NCBI RefSeq assembly: GCF_019097595.1
Contig: NC_080715.1
Span: 6,834,073-6,898,072 of the forward strand
Direction of reading: 5' to 3'
Source of the DNA: Hemibagrus wyckioides
Lineage: Eukaryota; Chordata; Actinopteri; Siluriformes; Bagridae
DNA length: 64,000 nt
The translations under genes were made by a program, and so were the position numbers. The stretch's first letter is position 1; each line of letters begins with the position of its first letter. Below the pieces are notes generated by a model. The model made no database searches. It worked only from the letters and a program-made list of their open reading frames with translations, and was not told the origin of the DNA. Positions 1-12,600 of this stretch are shown here, one piece after another.

Positions 1-345
1 AGAAACTCAAGTGCTTCACATACCTGTCTGATGTAATTAACAATTACACGTTCATTGAGCTCAAAGTTTGCTGTGCCAATACGCTCAAATATGTCAACAC
101 CAGATATAAACTCATATATCATAACTAGTTCTTCAGGACTGTCAAATGATTCATGGAGCTGCAAGAAGTTCTTATGACGTGCCACATTTATGGTGGCAAT
201 TTCTTTCTTTATTATTGCTTGATCTGCACCTTTTACTTTAACAAATTTGGCAAAGAATGTCTTCTCCGAACTAATCTCAACACAACGATGAACAATGCCA
301 AACTGTCCACGACCAAGCTCTTCAGCAATCATGTATTTGTTGTGT
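1..345 (-). CDS. ttn: Titin kinase domain, N-terminal part (runs off window)
   Basis: Start of the titin kinase, a twitchin/MLCK-like domain regarded as a pseudokinase scaffold at the M-band edge. Seen: [20 protein letters not shown] (glycine loop), [12 protein letters not shown] with the ATP-site lysine, [14 protein letters not shown] (helix C) and [18 protein letters not shown] (hinge and after). The catalytic and EFG/DFG loops and the autoinhibitory tail lie outside the window. Human titin has KTYMAKF where this protein has KTFFAKF, so the residue two before the lysine is Phe, not Met. Confidence 0.95.
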
Positions 346-1024
346 AAATTCTTAACCTCTGAATGAGGAGCTTTACCCTTAAAGACAGGTCTGCTGTCAT
401 CAACCTCCTCATCATAGTTAAGAACTCTTGATTTATCTTCCTTTGTAACAACTGGTCCACTTGGTTCAGATGGTGCACTCTGGCCAAATTTGTTCTCTGC
501 TATTACACGGAATTGGTAGCTTGTTTTTCCAAACAGGTTGGTGACAGTGTAATGAGTGTCACGTGACTGGGCAACACGGATCCATCTCTCTGCTGTAGTG
601 GCACACTTCTCAATAATGTAGTTTCTAACTCTACTTCCTCCATCACTGGCAGGTGCCACCCAATTAAGTGTAACAGAATCCCTAGACACATCACTGGCTT
701 TGATGCTGCGAGGTGGATCAGGGACATCTGCAACATCAAGTTCAACTGTTTGTTGGTCAATGCCAAATCTGTTCTTTGCACAGACAATATAGAAACCAGC
801 ATCCTTCTGATCCACTCCATTCGGGAACACAAGAGATGTGAATGATCTTGTGACGATGACTTGATAGTGCCCATTGTTATCAATAAGATCTTGTCCCTTC
901 TGCCATGTGATAACTGGATCTGGTTTTCCACTGAATGGTATCTTGATGTTCACCACTTCACCACGAAGAGCACAGATGGCCTCTTTGTCTTGTAGGTTCT
1001 TAGGTAAATGAATCTTTGCTGGTA
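1..1024 (-). CDS. ttn: Titin exon: Ig A169, Fn3 A170, linker, kinase start
   Basis: Ig A169 (about 1024-745) shows [12 protein letters not shown] and [14 protein letters not shown]. Fn3 A170 (about 735-441) shows [15 protein letters not shown] and [15 protein letters not shown] linker with [13 protein letters not shown], close to the human linker, leads into the kinase. In human titin A168-A170 is the docking site of the ubiquitin ligases MuRF1/MuRF2, so this exon carries half of that site. The acceptor is at 1025-1026. A donor-like CAGGTATGTG at 17-26 is not an exon end, because VCEALEF continues the conserved kinase across it; the exon continues beyond the window. Confidence 0.95.
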
Positions 1025-4000
1025 CTAAAAGAAAAAGAAAAACATTGTGTTTTACAAAACACTATTAACACTAAAGTAAATATGTAGCATGATTCATTGT
1101 TTCTTTAAACTTACTTTCAACATCAAGAGAAACAGTTGCAGAAATTGAGCCTCCCTGGTTTGTTGCTCTGATCTGATAGACAGTTGAATCTTCCTCATCA
1201 GCATTAGTAATGACAAGTTGATGATAACCTCCCTTGAATTCCTGGATCTTGATTTTGATTCCATCTGCCTGAATTTCTTTGCCGCGCTTGAACCATTTAA
1301 TCACAGGTTTGGGTTGTCCTGATATCTTGCAAACAAATGTTGCATTGCTCTTGTATTTCACACTCATATTTCTGAGGTCTTCTTTAAAGGCAGGAGCATG
1401 TACTTCAACATCAGTTCTTGGAATGACAGGGTCTGACTCTTCACTGTATTCACTCTCTCCACCAAGATTTTCACATTTCACACGGAAAACATACTCCAGG
1501 CCTTCTGTAAGACCTTTAACTGAATAAACTGTCTGGTGAATCTCATCAGTGGTTACAGCAACCCATTCACCTGTCTTTTTGTCCTTCTTTTCAAGACTAT
1601 AGCTTTTGATCTTGGACCCACCATCAGAAAGAGGTGGTTTCCAAGAAACAACACAAGAGGTCTTGGTTACTCCAGATACAACTGGCTTTAGTGGTGCACC
1701 TGGCTTATCTGTAAAACATTTGAGATGCACAAGAAAATGACTCAATATGTTTCTCCATTTTTAATTGTATTATCTTAATATTTCTTAGCTCACCTAATTG
1801 ACTCTTGATAAGAATAGCAGATGGAGTCTCCAATGGTTCACTGATGCCATAACGGTTTTGTGCTGAAATGCGGAAGAAGTAACCTTCATTTTCCACTAGA
1901 TTGGAAATGCGGCATGAGGTTCCTGAAATAGATGATGAGACAAGTTGCCACCCAGCACCCTCTTTGTCTTCATGCTTCTCCACAATGTAGTTTGTTATCA
2001 TTGATCCACCATCATCTTTAGATGCCTTCCAACTTATTATCACAGAATTCTTCAATAAAGCCTCAAGAACAATAGGTCCTTCTGGCATGAAAGGTTTGTC
2101 TGGAAAAAAGAAAGGTTATTCACAATTTTTAAAATAATTAAATGACATAAAAATACTATAAGAATATATTTAATGTATTAAGTCTTCACCTAGGATTTCA
2201 AGTTGTGTTACAGTATCTGCAGAGCCAAAGTGGTTGTTGATTCTGATTCTGTACTGTCCTCCATTCACCCTGCGTTGGACATTCTTTAAAATCAAATGAG
2301 TGTAATGCTCTGTGTTCTCAATGATGACATTCTCAGAGGGCTCCACAGGTTTGGCACCATGAAGCCACATAATTTTTGGTACAGGACGACCTATATACAC
2401 AGCATGAACGCGTACAGTTGTACCACATCCTGCAAAGATTTTGTCTTTTAATGGGACAGGGAATTGAGGTGCTGCTTCGAGAACCAAGGTTCCACTGGTC
2501 TCACATTCTCCAGCTTCATTCACAGCCTTGCATGTGTACAAGCCTTCATCTTCTTGTTGGTCTGTTGAGATGGTTAAGGTATGGTTACGGCCATCAGAGG
2601 TTGCAGCATATTTGCGTCCCTCTTTGATTTCTTTTCCACCTTTGTACCATTTAATTTCTGGAACAGGCCTTCCAATAATTTGACATTTTAGAGTGGCAGT
2701 CTCTCCAAGCTTGGCAGTAACTTCATCCATCTCTTTTCTGAGGGCTGGTTTAGCTCCAGCTGTTCAAAAAAATGTTGAATGTTAAAATGTACAATAAATA
2801 AAAGAACAATAATCTAAGTTATATATTGTAAATATGAGCTGCAAAAACTACTTACCACTTAGTTTGGTTTTAATTCCTGCTGCAGTCCTACGAGGCCTGC
2901 TGATTCCAGTTTCATTTTCAGCAAAAACTCTAAATTCATATTCAGTGGCCTCTTGCAAACCACCCTGAGTAAATTGTTTTTCCTTTAATAGCTCCCTGTT
3001 ACACTTCTTCCAAGTGCTCTCTGCTGATTTTCTGTACTCAACCCAGTAGCCAAGAACTGGCTTTCCACCATCACATTGAGGAGCTTCCCAGCTAATCATT
3101 ATGTAATCTTTAGCTACAGCTGAAGTGTCTATCTCCCCTGGTTGACTTGGTTTATCTGAAACAGAAAGAGGGAAGTAAAGTAAGTTGTTTGTGTTGTTAT
3201 TAAACTCAAATGTGGTTAATATGTTAATTAAAAACGAATTTCCTTACCAAATGGATCTTTGCATATGACAGAATCTGATGAAGGTCCAGGTTCACTCTCT
3301 CCAATGTCATTTACAGCGATCACACGGAACTGATATTCTACTTCAGCAGTGAGTCCACTAAGAGTGTACATGGTGGAAGTAACCCTTGTCTCATGGCGAA
3401 CCCACTTGTCAGATGACACCTCTTTATACTCTATGAAGTATCCAATGATCTGTGATCCACCATCGTCTTTAGGTTTACTCCAAGCAAGATCAGCAGAGGA
3501 CTTAGTAACATCCATGATTTCTGGTGGTGTACTTGAAGCCTCTGGTACACCTGTTTTATGCATACACAAAGCATTGGTATTTTTACAATTGATTAAACCT
3601 GATACTTGCTTTTGGTAATAAGAGTTGAAAAAGTACTTACAAATTGGAGTCTTTGGTACCACTGGTTGTTCAGATTTAAGGGAGCTACTGATGCCAAACT
3701 TGTTCTCTGCTGTCACCTTAAAGTGGTACTCAGCATTTTCCTGAAGTCCTTTAACTACCAAAGATGTGTCAACCACTCTGGAGTCCACAGTATACCAGGC
3801 TGCTTTTGTTACCTCACGCCGCTCCACAATATATCCAAGGATTTCTGACCCCCCATCATCTTTTGGTGGCTTCCAGCTCACTCTTACAGAATGTGCTTGG
3901 ATATCCTCAAATCCTAGAGGACCCTCGGGAGCCGCTGGACGACCAATTACCTTGACCTTGATTTGCACCATCTTTTTGCCACATTTGTTTTCAAGATGGA

Positions 4001-6565
4001 GAATGTATACACCAGAGTCAGACCGTTCAGCATCCTTGATAACAAGCTCAGAAACATCCTCACTTGAGACAATCATTGCACGGTTAGAGACATCTGAGCC
4101 ATCCTTTGTCCATTTGCAAACAGGTGTTGGCTTGCCTTTTATAGGAACTGAAAGTTTGATCACTGCTCCATGTCGGACAATGAATATATCTTTGTACTTA
4201 GCTTCAAGATCATGACTTGGAGGTTCTGAAATAAAGCAATTTGATTAAATAGTTAATCATAGTTAAGCAGATAGCAAATAATAATGTTCATAGTTGTAAA
4301 CACTATAAAAACATAAAAATAAGTTATGTCATACCAAGCATCTCTGTCACAGTCACTGTTCTTGGCACTTCAGCAGGTTCGCCTGGTCCACCAGCATTAC
4401 AAGCCAAGACTCTGAATTTGAACTCCTCGCCTTGAGGCATTTTTGTCAAGGTGTATTCACAAATCATTGTAGGTGTAGTATTGCACTTAATCCAAGCTAG
4501 AGAACCAACCTTTTGCATCTCAATGAGGTAACCAGTAATTTTAGAGCCACCCTCTTCATCAGGTGGATTCCAGGCCAAAGACACAGATGTCTTTGTAGTC
4601 TCTATTACTCTCGGATTCTGAGGTGAGGCAGGTGGATCTGAAAAGATTGGTTATTGTTATAAAACTGGCTTGACAATGAATTATTTCATTTCAAAGATAC
4701 ATTTTTGAAAAAAAGCAAAACAACTCTTACCGACTGGATCTGTTGCCACAGCCGGTTTTGAGAGAAGGCTGGGTTTGCCAACACCTCTAGCATTGATGGC
4801 AGTGACTCTATGCTCATATTCCAGGCCCTCAATAAGACCAGTGGATCTGTATCTTGTCATTGTGACAGGGTTCTTATTAGCACGGACCCATCTGTCAGCT
4901 CTGACCTCCTTGCGCTCAATGATGTAGCCAGATATCTCCAAGCCACCATCCTCATCTGGTGGTTCCCAAGCAATGGTCATTCCATCTCGAGACGCATCAA
5001 ATACTACTGGGCGGCCTGGTGGTCCAGGAATGGCTGTCACCAGAGAAATGTTTGTGTTAGTTTGTTGCATCTTGTATAATATGGAATAGATATTTAAATA
5101 AAGTATCTATAAAATATAAACTATGCTATAGTTCTTACATTTAAGACTCCTGCATTCCACAATTTCTGACTGCAAGAAGTCTCCAGCACCATAGCGATTG
5201 ACTGCTGAGACACGGAAGACATACTCATCTCCCTCTGTTAATCTGTCAAATTTGAAGGTTGGCCTGCTGACTGATTCAGAAACTGGTACCCATCCTGGAC
5301 GATGAGCATCACGTTGTTCAACGATATAATTAGTTACAGGAGCACCTCCATCTCTCTCTGGTGGGTCCCAGCTTATTGTAACTGAGGATGCATCAATCTC
5401 ATCAAAACGAATAGGTCCTTTAGGCTGATCAGGTTTGTCTGAAACAAAAAAAAGGAAATAATGATTATCATGTCAGAAGCTGGAAGATTGATAGGTTACA
5501 TCAGACAGCTGACTTACCAAGAATGATTACTTTAATCGTCTCTTTGGTAATTCCAGTAATATTCTTTAGTTCAAGGATGTATTCTCCAGTATCATCAATT
5601 GTGGTGTCAAGCACAGTTAACCTAGAGAATTTCGCAGTAGACTGAATCTTCACACGTTGCTGTATCTTCAACCTATTATCATTAAAGTACCAGGAGGAAA
5701 CTGGAGGTGGCCTTCCAATGATTGGCAAATTAAGTTCAAGGGGTTTGCCTGCCAAAACACTGATGATCTTTTGTGGAATGCTTGATAGATCAACCTTTGG
5801 CATAACTGAAAAAGAGAGATGTATGAGTCAAACACATTTTGCCACTGATCTGATTTATTTATTTTAATTCTAAAATGCTAAATCATACATACCTCTTTGT
5901 TCTTGTACTGTTACAGGGGTAACAATTTCTTTGGGTTCACTAATACCTCTGCTGTTGAGTGCACATACTCTGAATAGGTACTGCTCATTTTCATTCAGTT
6001 TTTCAATAGTGTATTCAAAGTCTGTTAATTTTAAAGTAGCAACCTTCATCCATTTTTCTGTACCAGCCTTGCAAGCTTCAACAACGTAGCCAATGATTCT
6101 GCTGCCTCCATCATGTTTAGGTTTCTCCCACCAAAGAGTAACAGATGACTTTGTGATATCTACTATGTCAAGTTTAGCTGGAGGTAGTGGCACTTCACAC
6201 ACTAACACAGCATCTGATGTCTCAACAGGTTCACCTATGCCATAGATGTTTTCAGGCAGTACTCTGAAGTAGTAGTGCATTCCCTCTAACAGTCCTGTAA
6301 TTTTATATGATGTCTTGCTGCATTTAGAAGTAACTGTTTTGTATGCTCTCATTGATGTCTCTCTTCTCTCAATGATATAATTGTTAACAGGTGCTCCACC
6401 GTCAACCTTAGGGGCATCCCATGTAATGTGAGCAGACTCTGTTGTGAGCTCCTTTATTTTAATGGGGCCTGGTGGACCAGGAGTGTCTACAATTGAAAAG
6501 CATAAAATTAAATGAACACTTAAGCAGGATCAGTCAATCAATCAGTCAATCAGTCAATCAGTCTG

Positions 6566-6651
<86 letters not shown>

Positions 6652-9600
6652 AATCTCTCTCAAATGATCAATTAAAGTAAAACAATTTTAAAGATTTGTT
6701 GTAGTACATTTGCCATCTTAAAAAGAAAGGCCATTCAAATCAGTACAAGGTATTCTGAGAAGATGGCAGTGTCCTTATACAGAGGGCCTAAGAACAACAT
6801 CTTTGGAATCAGATACTACCATCTTTGGAATCAGATATACCCATTAAATATCTATGGGAAATTTTGAGCAGTGTGTTAAAAAGTGCTCTACACCACCACC
6901 ACTACTACCATACAAAAACAAAAAAACAACAACAGCTGAGTCAGTATCTTTTGGACAAATGGTGTTCCATCTCTCCAGTACAATTCCAGAGAGACTAAGA
7001 TACTTTATTGGTTTTTCATTTTTTCATTGGTTTATCCTTTAATTTGTTACCTGTCTATACCAACACAAAACATACAAAAATTGTCCACTCTCAGCTCATT
7101 ATTCATTATTTAAGTTAATTTCAGCACCAATAAAATAAATATAGATGTAACACATACCGTAGATCTTGACAAGAATGCTAGCATCCTTCTTGCCAGCTGA
7201 ATTAGAGGCTTCGAGGGTGTATTTTCCGGCATCATAGCGGTGGACCTTGTCAATGATAAGAGTTGTGGCGGTATCTGTCACTTCAATGAATCCCCGGTTT
7301 TGGAGATCCACGTCAGGCTTGCTCCAGGTGATAGCTGGAACTGGTCTTCCCGTAACAGTTACATGAAGACGCAGTGAGCTTCCAGCTCTGAGGCATATCG
7401 TCTTCTTTAGATCATCAGGAAGCTCGAGATCAGGTAATTCTGGCAAAGTAATGCATTTTTGTTACTTTTGTTACTAAATCTCAAAATTTTCACAGATATA
7501 TAATTAAATATGATATAATTATGATATAATAATTTTATTTAAAACAATTCTTACCAATTCTTTCAACTGGCTCTACTTCAGTACACGGGTCACTAAAGTC
7601 ACCTGCTCCATTCACATTGACTGCAGCAACTCTGAAGCAGTACTTACTGCCAGTTTTCAAACCTATCACAGTATATTCTGTGATTCTAAGAGTCTTTTCA
7701 TGGGTCTTGATCCATTGGTCTGTGCCTAATTCTTGCATCTCGAGAATGTAACCAATAACATCAGCTCCTCCATCTTCTACTGGTCTTGTCCAGGCCAGAC
7801 TAATGCTATCCTTGTGAGTGTCTGTTATGCGTGGAATTGAAGGAGCATCTGGTTTGTCTGTAAATGACAAAAATGTCACATATTAATGCATAATATAAAC
7901 ATTATATATTTACTTTTTATATTCATTTTGATACACATATACAGTCTGTGATAATTTACCTGTTGGTACTCGGCACACTGCGTACATGGACACTTCACTA
8001 GGCTCACTATCTCCAGCAGCATTAATAGCTGTAACACGGAACTGATAAATGTTGCCCTCCTGAAGACCAGTAACCTTAAAGGTTGTATCCTTGAGAATAG
8101 AGTCTTTATTAACTTTGATCCATCTGATGCTTTTCCTCTCTTTCCTTTCAATCAGGTAGTTTATGACTTCACTACCACCATCATTTTCAGGCTTAAGCCA
8201 CTCAATTGTTGCAAAGTCTTTACCAATTGCAATAATTTCTGGTGTTCCCGGAGGCGATGGAACAGCTACAGAGTAAATAAAAACAAAAGGGTAAATCAGC
8301 ATATTCCCTCTTTTAAAATCAAATTCAGAGCATAAATAGCTAAAACCTTTTACTTACTGAATGAGTTTCTTGCAAAGATGGGTGATGATTGCAGTGGCAC
8401 ACCAGCTCCATATTTGTTTACACCTCTGATACGGAAAATATATTGATTATTCTTGAAAAGTCTAGTAATGTTACATACAAGAGCCTTGCATTCAGCATCA
8501 GCGATGACCCAGTTGAGTCTGTTAGTGTCCCTTCTCTCCACAATATAATGTGTGATGGGGTCACCACCATCCTCTAGTGGCTCTTTCCAGGACAATGTAC
8601 ATTTCTCCTCAGTTATGTTGTTTACTTTTATCTCCTGGCATGGGCCCGGAGTGTCTTAAAAAAAGAGCAAAGACAAAATAGAATAATGGTACATTTAGAG
8701 CTAAGCTGCATGTCCTCATTTAAGCCTCTTTTAGATATAATTATACTTTTAAATGTGTAGATTTTTTTTACTTACCAAGCACCTTCACATTGACTTCAGC
8801 AGTTTTGGTTCCACTGGCATTCTTTACAGTCAGAACATACTTTCCAGTATCATCTCTGTCACAGAACTTGATGATTGCAAGAGCACGGGTGCTAGTATAC
8901 TGTAAAGAATATTTCTCACAAAAATCTAGCTCCCTTTGTCCCTTTGCCCAACAGACCTTTGGATCAGGTTTTCCACCAACAGCAGCATCAAGAACAAGGT
9001 CTGACCCTGCTCTGACAGTAACCGTGTCCACAAGAAGTTTACTGTCCAGTTCTGCTTTTGGCGGTGCTATAAAAAAGAAACAATGTTTTAGATTTTTGAA
9101 TACAGTTACTTCACTATAACATAAGCTAATGAAATTTGAGTCTTACTGTATTCAGCCTTGCAAGTCACTGCTCCAGTTGAAACTGATGCCATGCTGAGTA
9201 CTCCGTTAGCATTCTTTGCAATCACACGGAACTCGTATACTTCTCCTTCTCCCAATGCAGTAATGGTGAAGTTTGTATCAGTAACATTAGTGTAATTACA
9301 CTTCAGCCATTTACCCTCTCCAGTGACAGTATATGGCTTACGCTCAACAATGTAACCTATAATTGGGCTTCCACCATCATTCAGAGGCACAGACCATTTA
9401 ATTGAAACTGATGATCTTGAGACATCAGTTACTTCTGGCTTGCCTGGGGGATCTTGAAGGGTAAATATATGAGATAAATTTGTATTATTTTTAAGTCTGA
9501 AAAGACATGATATATATATACACATATATATATATTTCTTGGATTAACTTACCAACTGGATTTTGAGCTACAGCTCTCTTTGAGGCTTCACTTGCTTTGC

Positions 9601-12600
9601 TGAGGCCAGCACTGTTCATAGCATACACTCTGAATTGGTACTCAAGACCTTCAATAAGGCCATCTACCTTGTAGTAACACTCAAAACAGGGAATGGTGTT
9701 TTCTCTGACCCAGAGAATAGTGTTACGTTCCTTTTTCTCAATCCAGTACCCAGTGACCTTACTACCACCATCATGGTATGGTTCCTCCCAACGAATGCTC
9801 ATGCTGTTAGCAGCAACAGCAAACACTTCTGGCCTAGTTGGAGGCCCTGGTGGAACTGTTACAGAAAAATAATTGTAAAAGAATAACATTAGTTTTTTGG
9901 AATAACATAAAATTAAGTAATAACTGTCCTACTAATGACATTTATTTGCTTACCAAATGGATGTTCTGCAACAATGGTTTCAGACTCAGTTGGTTTGCTT
10001 ACACCAAATCTGTTTTCTGCAGAGACACGGAATGTGTACTGCATATACTTTGTTAGATGTGAAACATGGAATGATCTTCGTTTCACACTAGAGTTGATAA
10101 GCTGCCAGGCAGTTGAGCCAGACTCACGCTTCTCAACAATGTAGTTTGTTATTTCAGCTCCACCATCATCCTCAGGGTCATTCCATGACAATTCACAAGA
10201 CTCAGCTGTAATTGCAGAAATCTCAATAGGCCCCTCTGGAGGACTGGGCCTGCCAATGACATTGACATTGACAGTGAAAGTCTTAGCCCCAGTCACATTC
10301 TCCAGGGTAAGGAAGTACCTTCCTCCATCACCACGCATACTTTCTTTTACTGTCAAAGTAGTCCTATTTTTGGTCGTCTTGATTGAGACTCTGTCAGTTT
10401 CCTTGAGTCTCATTTCTTCAAGCTTCCAGATGACATTTGGTGCTGGTCTGCCACTAATTGGAAGATCAATTTCAAATGAACTGCCAGACTTGCAGGTGAT
10501 AAGCTGGTTGCTAATGCCACTGAGATCTGCAGTTGGCTCAATACGGGGCTCTTTAACAACAACAGAAGTGAGAGCCTCTCTAGGTACACTGTAACCTGCA
10601 TCATTCCTAGCTTTAACCCTAAATTCATACTCTGTACCTTCAGCTAAGCCCTCAACAATGAGACTTAGGTTTTTGGTTGACCCTCCAACAACCCATTTAT
10701 CTGTTCCTTTTGTTTTAACCTCCACACAATAAGCTGTGATACGGCTGCCACCATCATGTTCAGGCTTCATCCAGGCAAGTGTAACTGTTGTATCAGTGGT
10801 ATCAATAATATCCAGTCTCTTGGGTGGAGCTGGTTCAGCAGTGGCAATAATTGGATCAGGCATTTCATAAGCTTCACCAATGCCATACTGATTTTCTGCC
10901 ATTACCTTAAAGAAGTAGGGCACTCCTTCCAGGAGCTCAGAAATTCTCAAATTTGTTTGCGTGCACTTTGGTGCTGCTTCTGTCCATGTACGCCGGCTAG
11001 CCTCACGCTTCTCCACAACATAGTGATGAACACGTGCACCACCATCATTGACTGGAGGCTCCCATATAAGTGTAAGGGCACCTCTTGTAACATCCTTGAA
11101 CATGAGAGGACCTGGTGCTCCAGGTGTGTCCAGCACTTTAACTGTAAAAGTGATGGATTTGCCACCACTGCTGTTCTCAAGAGTGATAGTGTATTTTCCA
11201 CTGTCATTTCGTGTACAATTTCCCAGTGTCAAATAAGTGAAGGTCTCTGTGGTAGTTACATCAGCCATTAACCCAAGTTCTCCATCCACTTTTATCCATG
11301 AAGCCGTAGGTGCTGGTTTTCCTTTAAAAGCTACACGGAGACATACACTTCCACCCCGTTGCACAATGTGTGTCTGTTGGAAGGTTGCATCAATATCAAT
11401 CTCTGGTGCAAACAGTCTATCTACTGCTTGTACTGGTTCGGGGATCTCTTTAGGTTCACCCTTTCCAACTGCATTAACAGCACTAATGCGGAACTTGTAT
11501 TCTGCACCTGTTTCCAAACCAGTGGCAGTGTACTTTCTGACTGTACAAAGATCTTCATTTATTCTGTGCCATTCTTTTTCAGTTTCCTTGCGTGCCTCAA
11601 TGATGTATCCATGGACATCCAAGCCACCATCATAACCAGGTCTGGTCCATTCCAGACTAACAGATGTGTTAGTGGTATCAGTAACATTTACAATTGAAGG
11701 ACCATCTGGTTCTTCAGTTGGCTCTGCACATTTAATGGGCAATGAAATGTTACTTGATGCTCCAACTCCAGCATCATTGACAGCATAAACACGGAATTCA
11801 TATTCCACATTCTCAGTGAGATGAGTTACTCTATGGGCAACCTCAGTAATTGGTTTTCTAGTCAAGACCTTCACCCAACGGCCAGTTTTCTTCTCACGTC
11901 TTTCAACAACGTAATGTTTAATTGCATTTCCTCCATCATTTGTTGGTGCAGTCCAGCTGATTGTAATACTCTCTCCATCAGCACTGGTGGCATCAGGAGT
12001 ACCAGGAGAGTCTGGAATGGCTGCAGGAAAGAAAACAATAAAATGTTATTAACTTGCTGTTTTTTGTGCAACCATTATGTTAAATAAATTGCAAAATAAT
12101 GTGCAGATATGCTTACTATATTGCATTTGGGCAATGACAGGAGCAGAGTCCAGAGGTCTACTGACCCCAAACTTGTTTACAGCAGACACACGGAATTGGT
12201 ACTCATTGGTCTTGATTAGTTTGGTAGCATTGTAGGCACACTCCCCACAGTGATCTGTAACTAGTGTCCAGGAAATTTTGGAAGTCTCTCGCTTCTCAAT
12301 AATATAATGAGTGACTTCAGAGCAGCCGTCATTTTCTGGTGGATTCCATGAAAATGTGACTTTGCCCTCTGAGATGTTTGTGAAGACAATAGGTCCAACA
12401 GGTTCTCCAGGTGTATCTAAATGCATTAAAATAATTAGATGCAATGAATAAAATATATATAAACGTAAAAAGTTGTTCTAGAAAAAAATAAAAAGTTTAT
12501 TCATACCAAAAACTTCAACTTTAATTTGCTCTTTCTTGGTTCCAGAGTGATTTTTGGCTTCTATAGCATAGACCCCACGGTGAGAGCGGTCAGCATCTCT

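Larger units (their letters stand above)
441..2759 (-). other. ttn: Titin P-zone, A164-A170 (Ig-Ig-Fn-Fn-Ig-Ig-Fn)
   Basis: Seven domains break the 11-domain rhythm between the last C-zone super-repeat and the kinase, spread over four exons as Ig-Ig, Fn3, Fn3-Ig and Ig-Fn3-kinase. Order and number match the human P-zone. Its C-terminal triplet is the MuRF-binding segment. Confidence 0.9.

Noticed and set aside
17..26. CAG|GTATGTG on the minus strand looks like a strong splice donor inside the kinase
   Set aside because: Translation across it (QVCEALEF) continues the conserved titin kinase, so it is coding here; at most a cryptic donor.
503..931. 142-codon frame on the minus strand overlapping exon A169-A170
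   Set aside because: Wrong frame of that exon; the real frame gives clear Ig, Fn3 and kinase sequence.
6472..6675. Open frame with a repeated SIYL peptide on the plus strand
   Set aside because: It is only the translated TCTA microsatellite.
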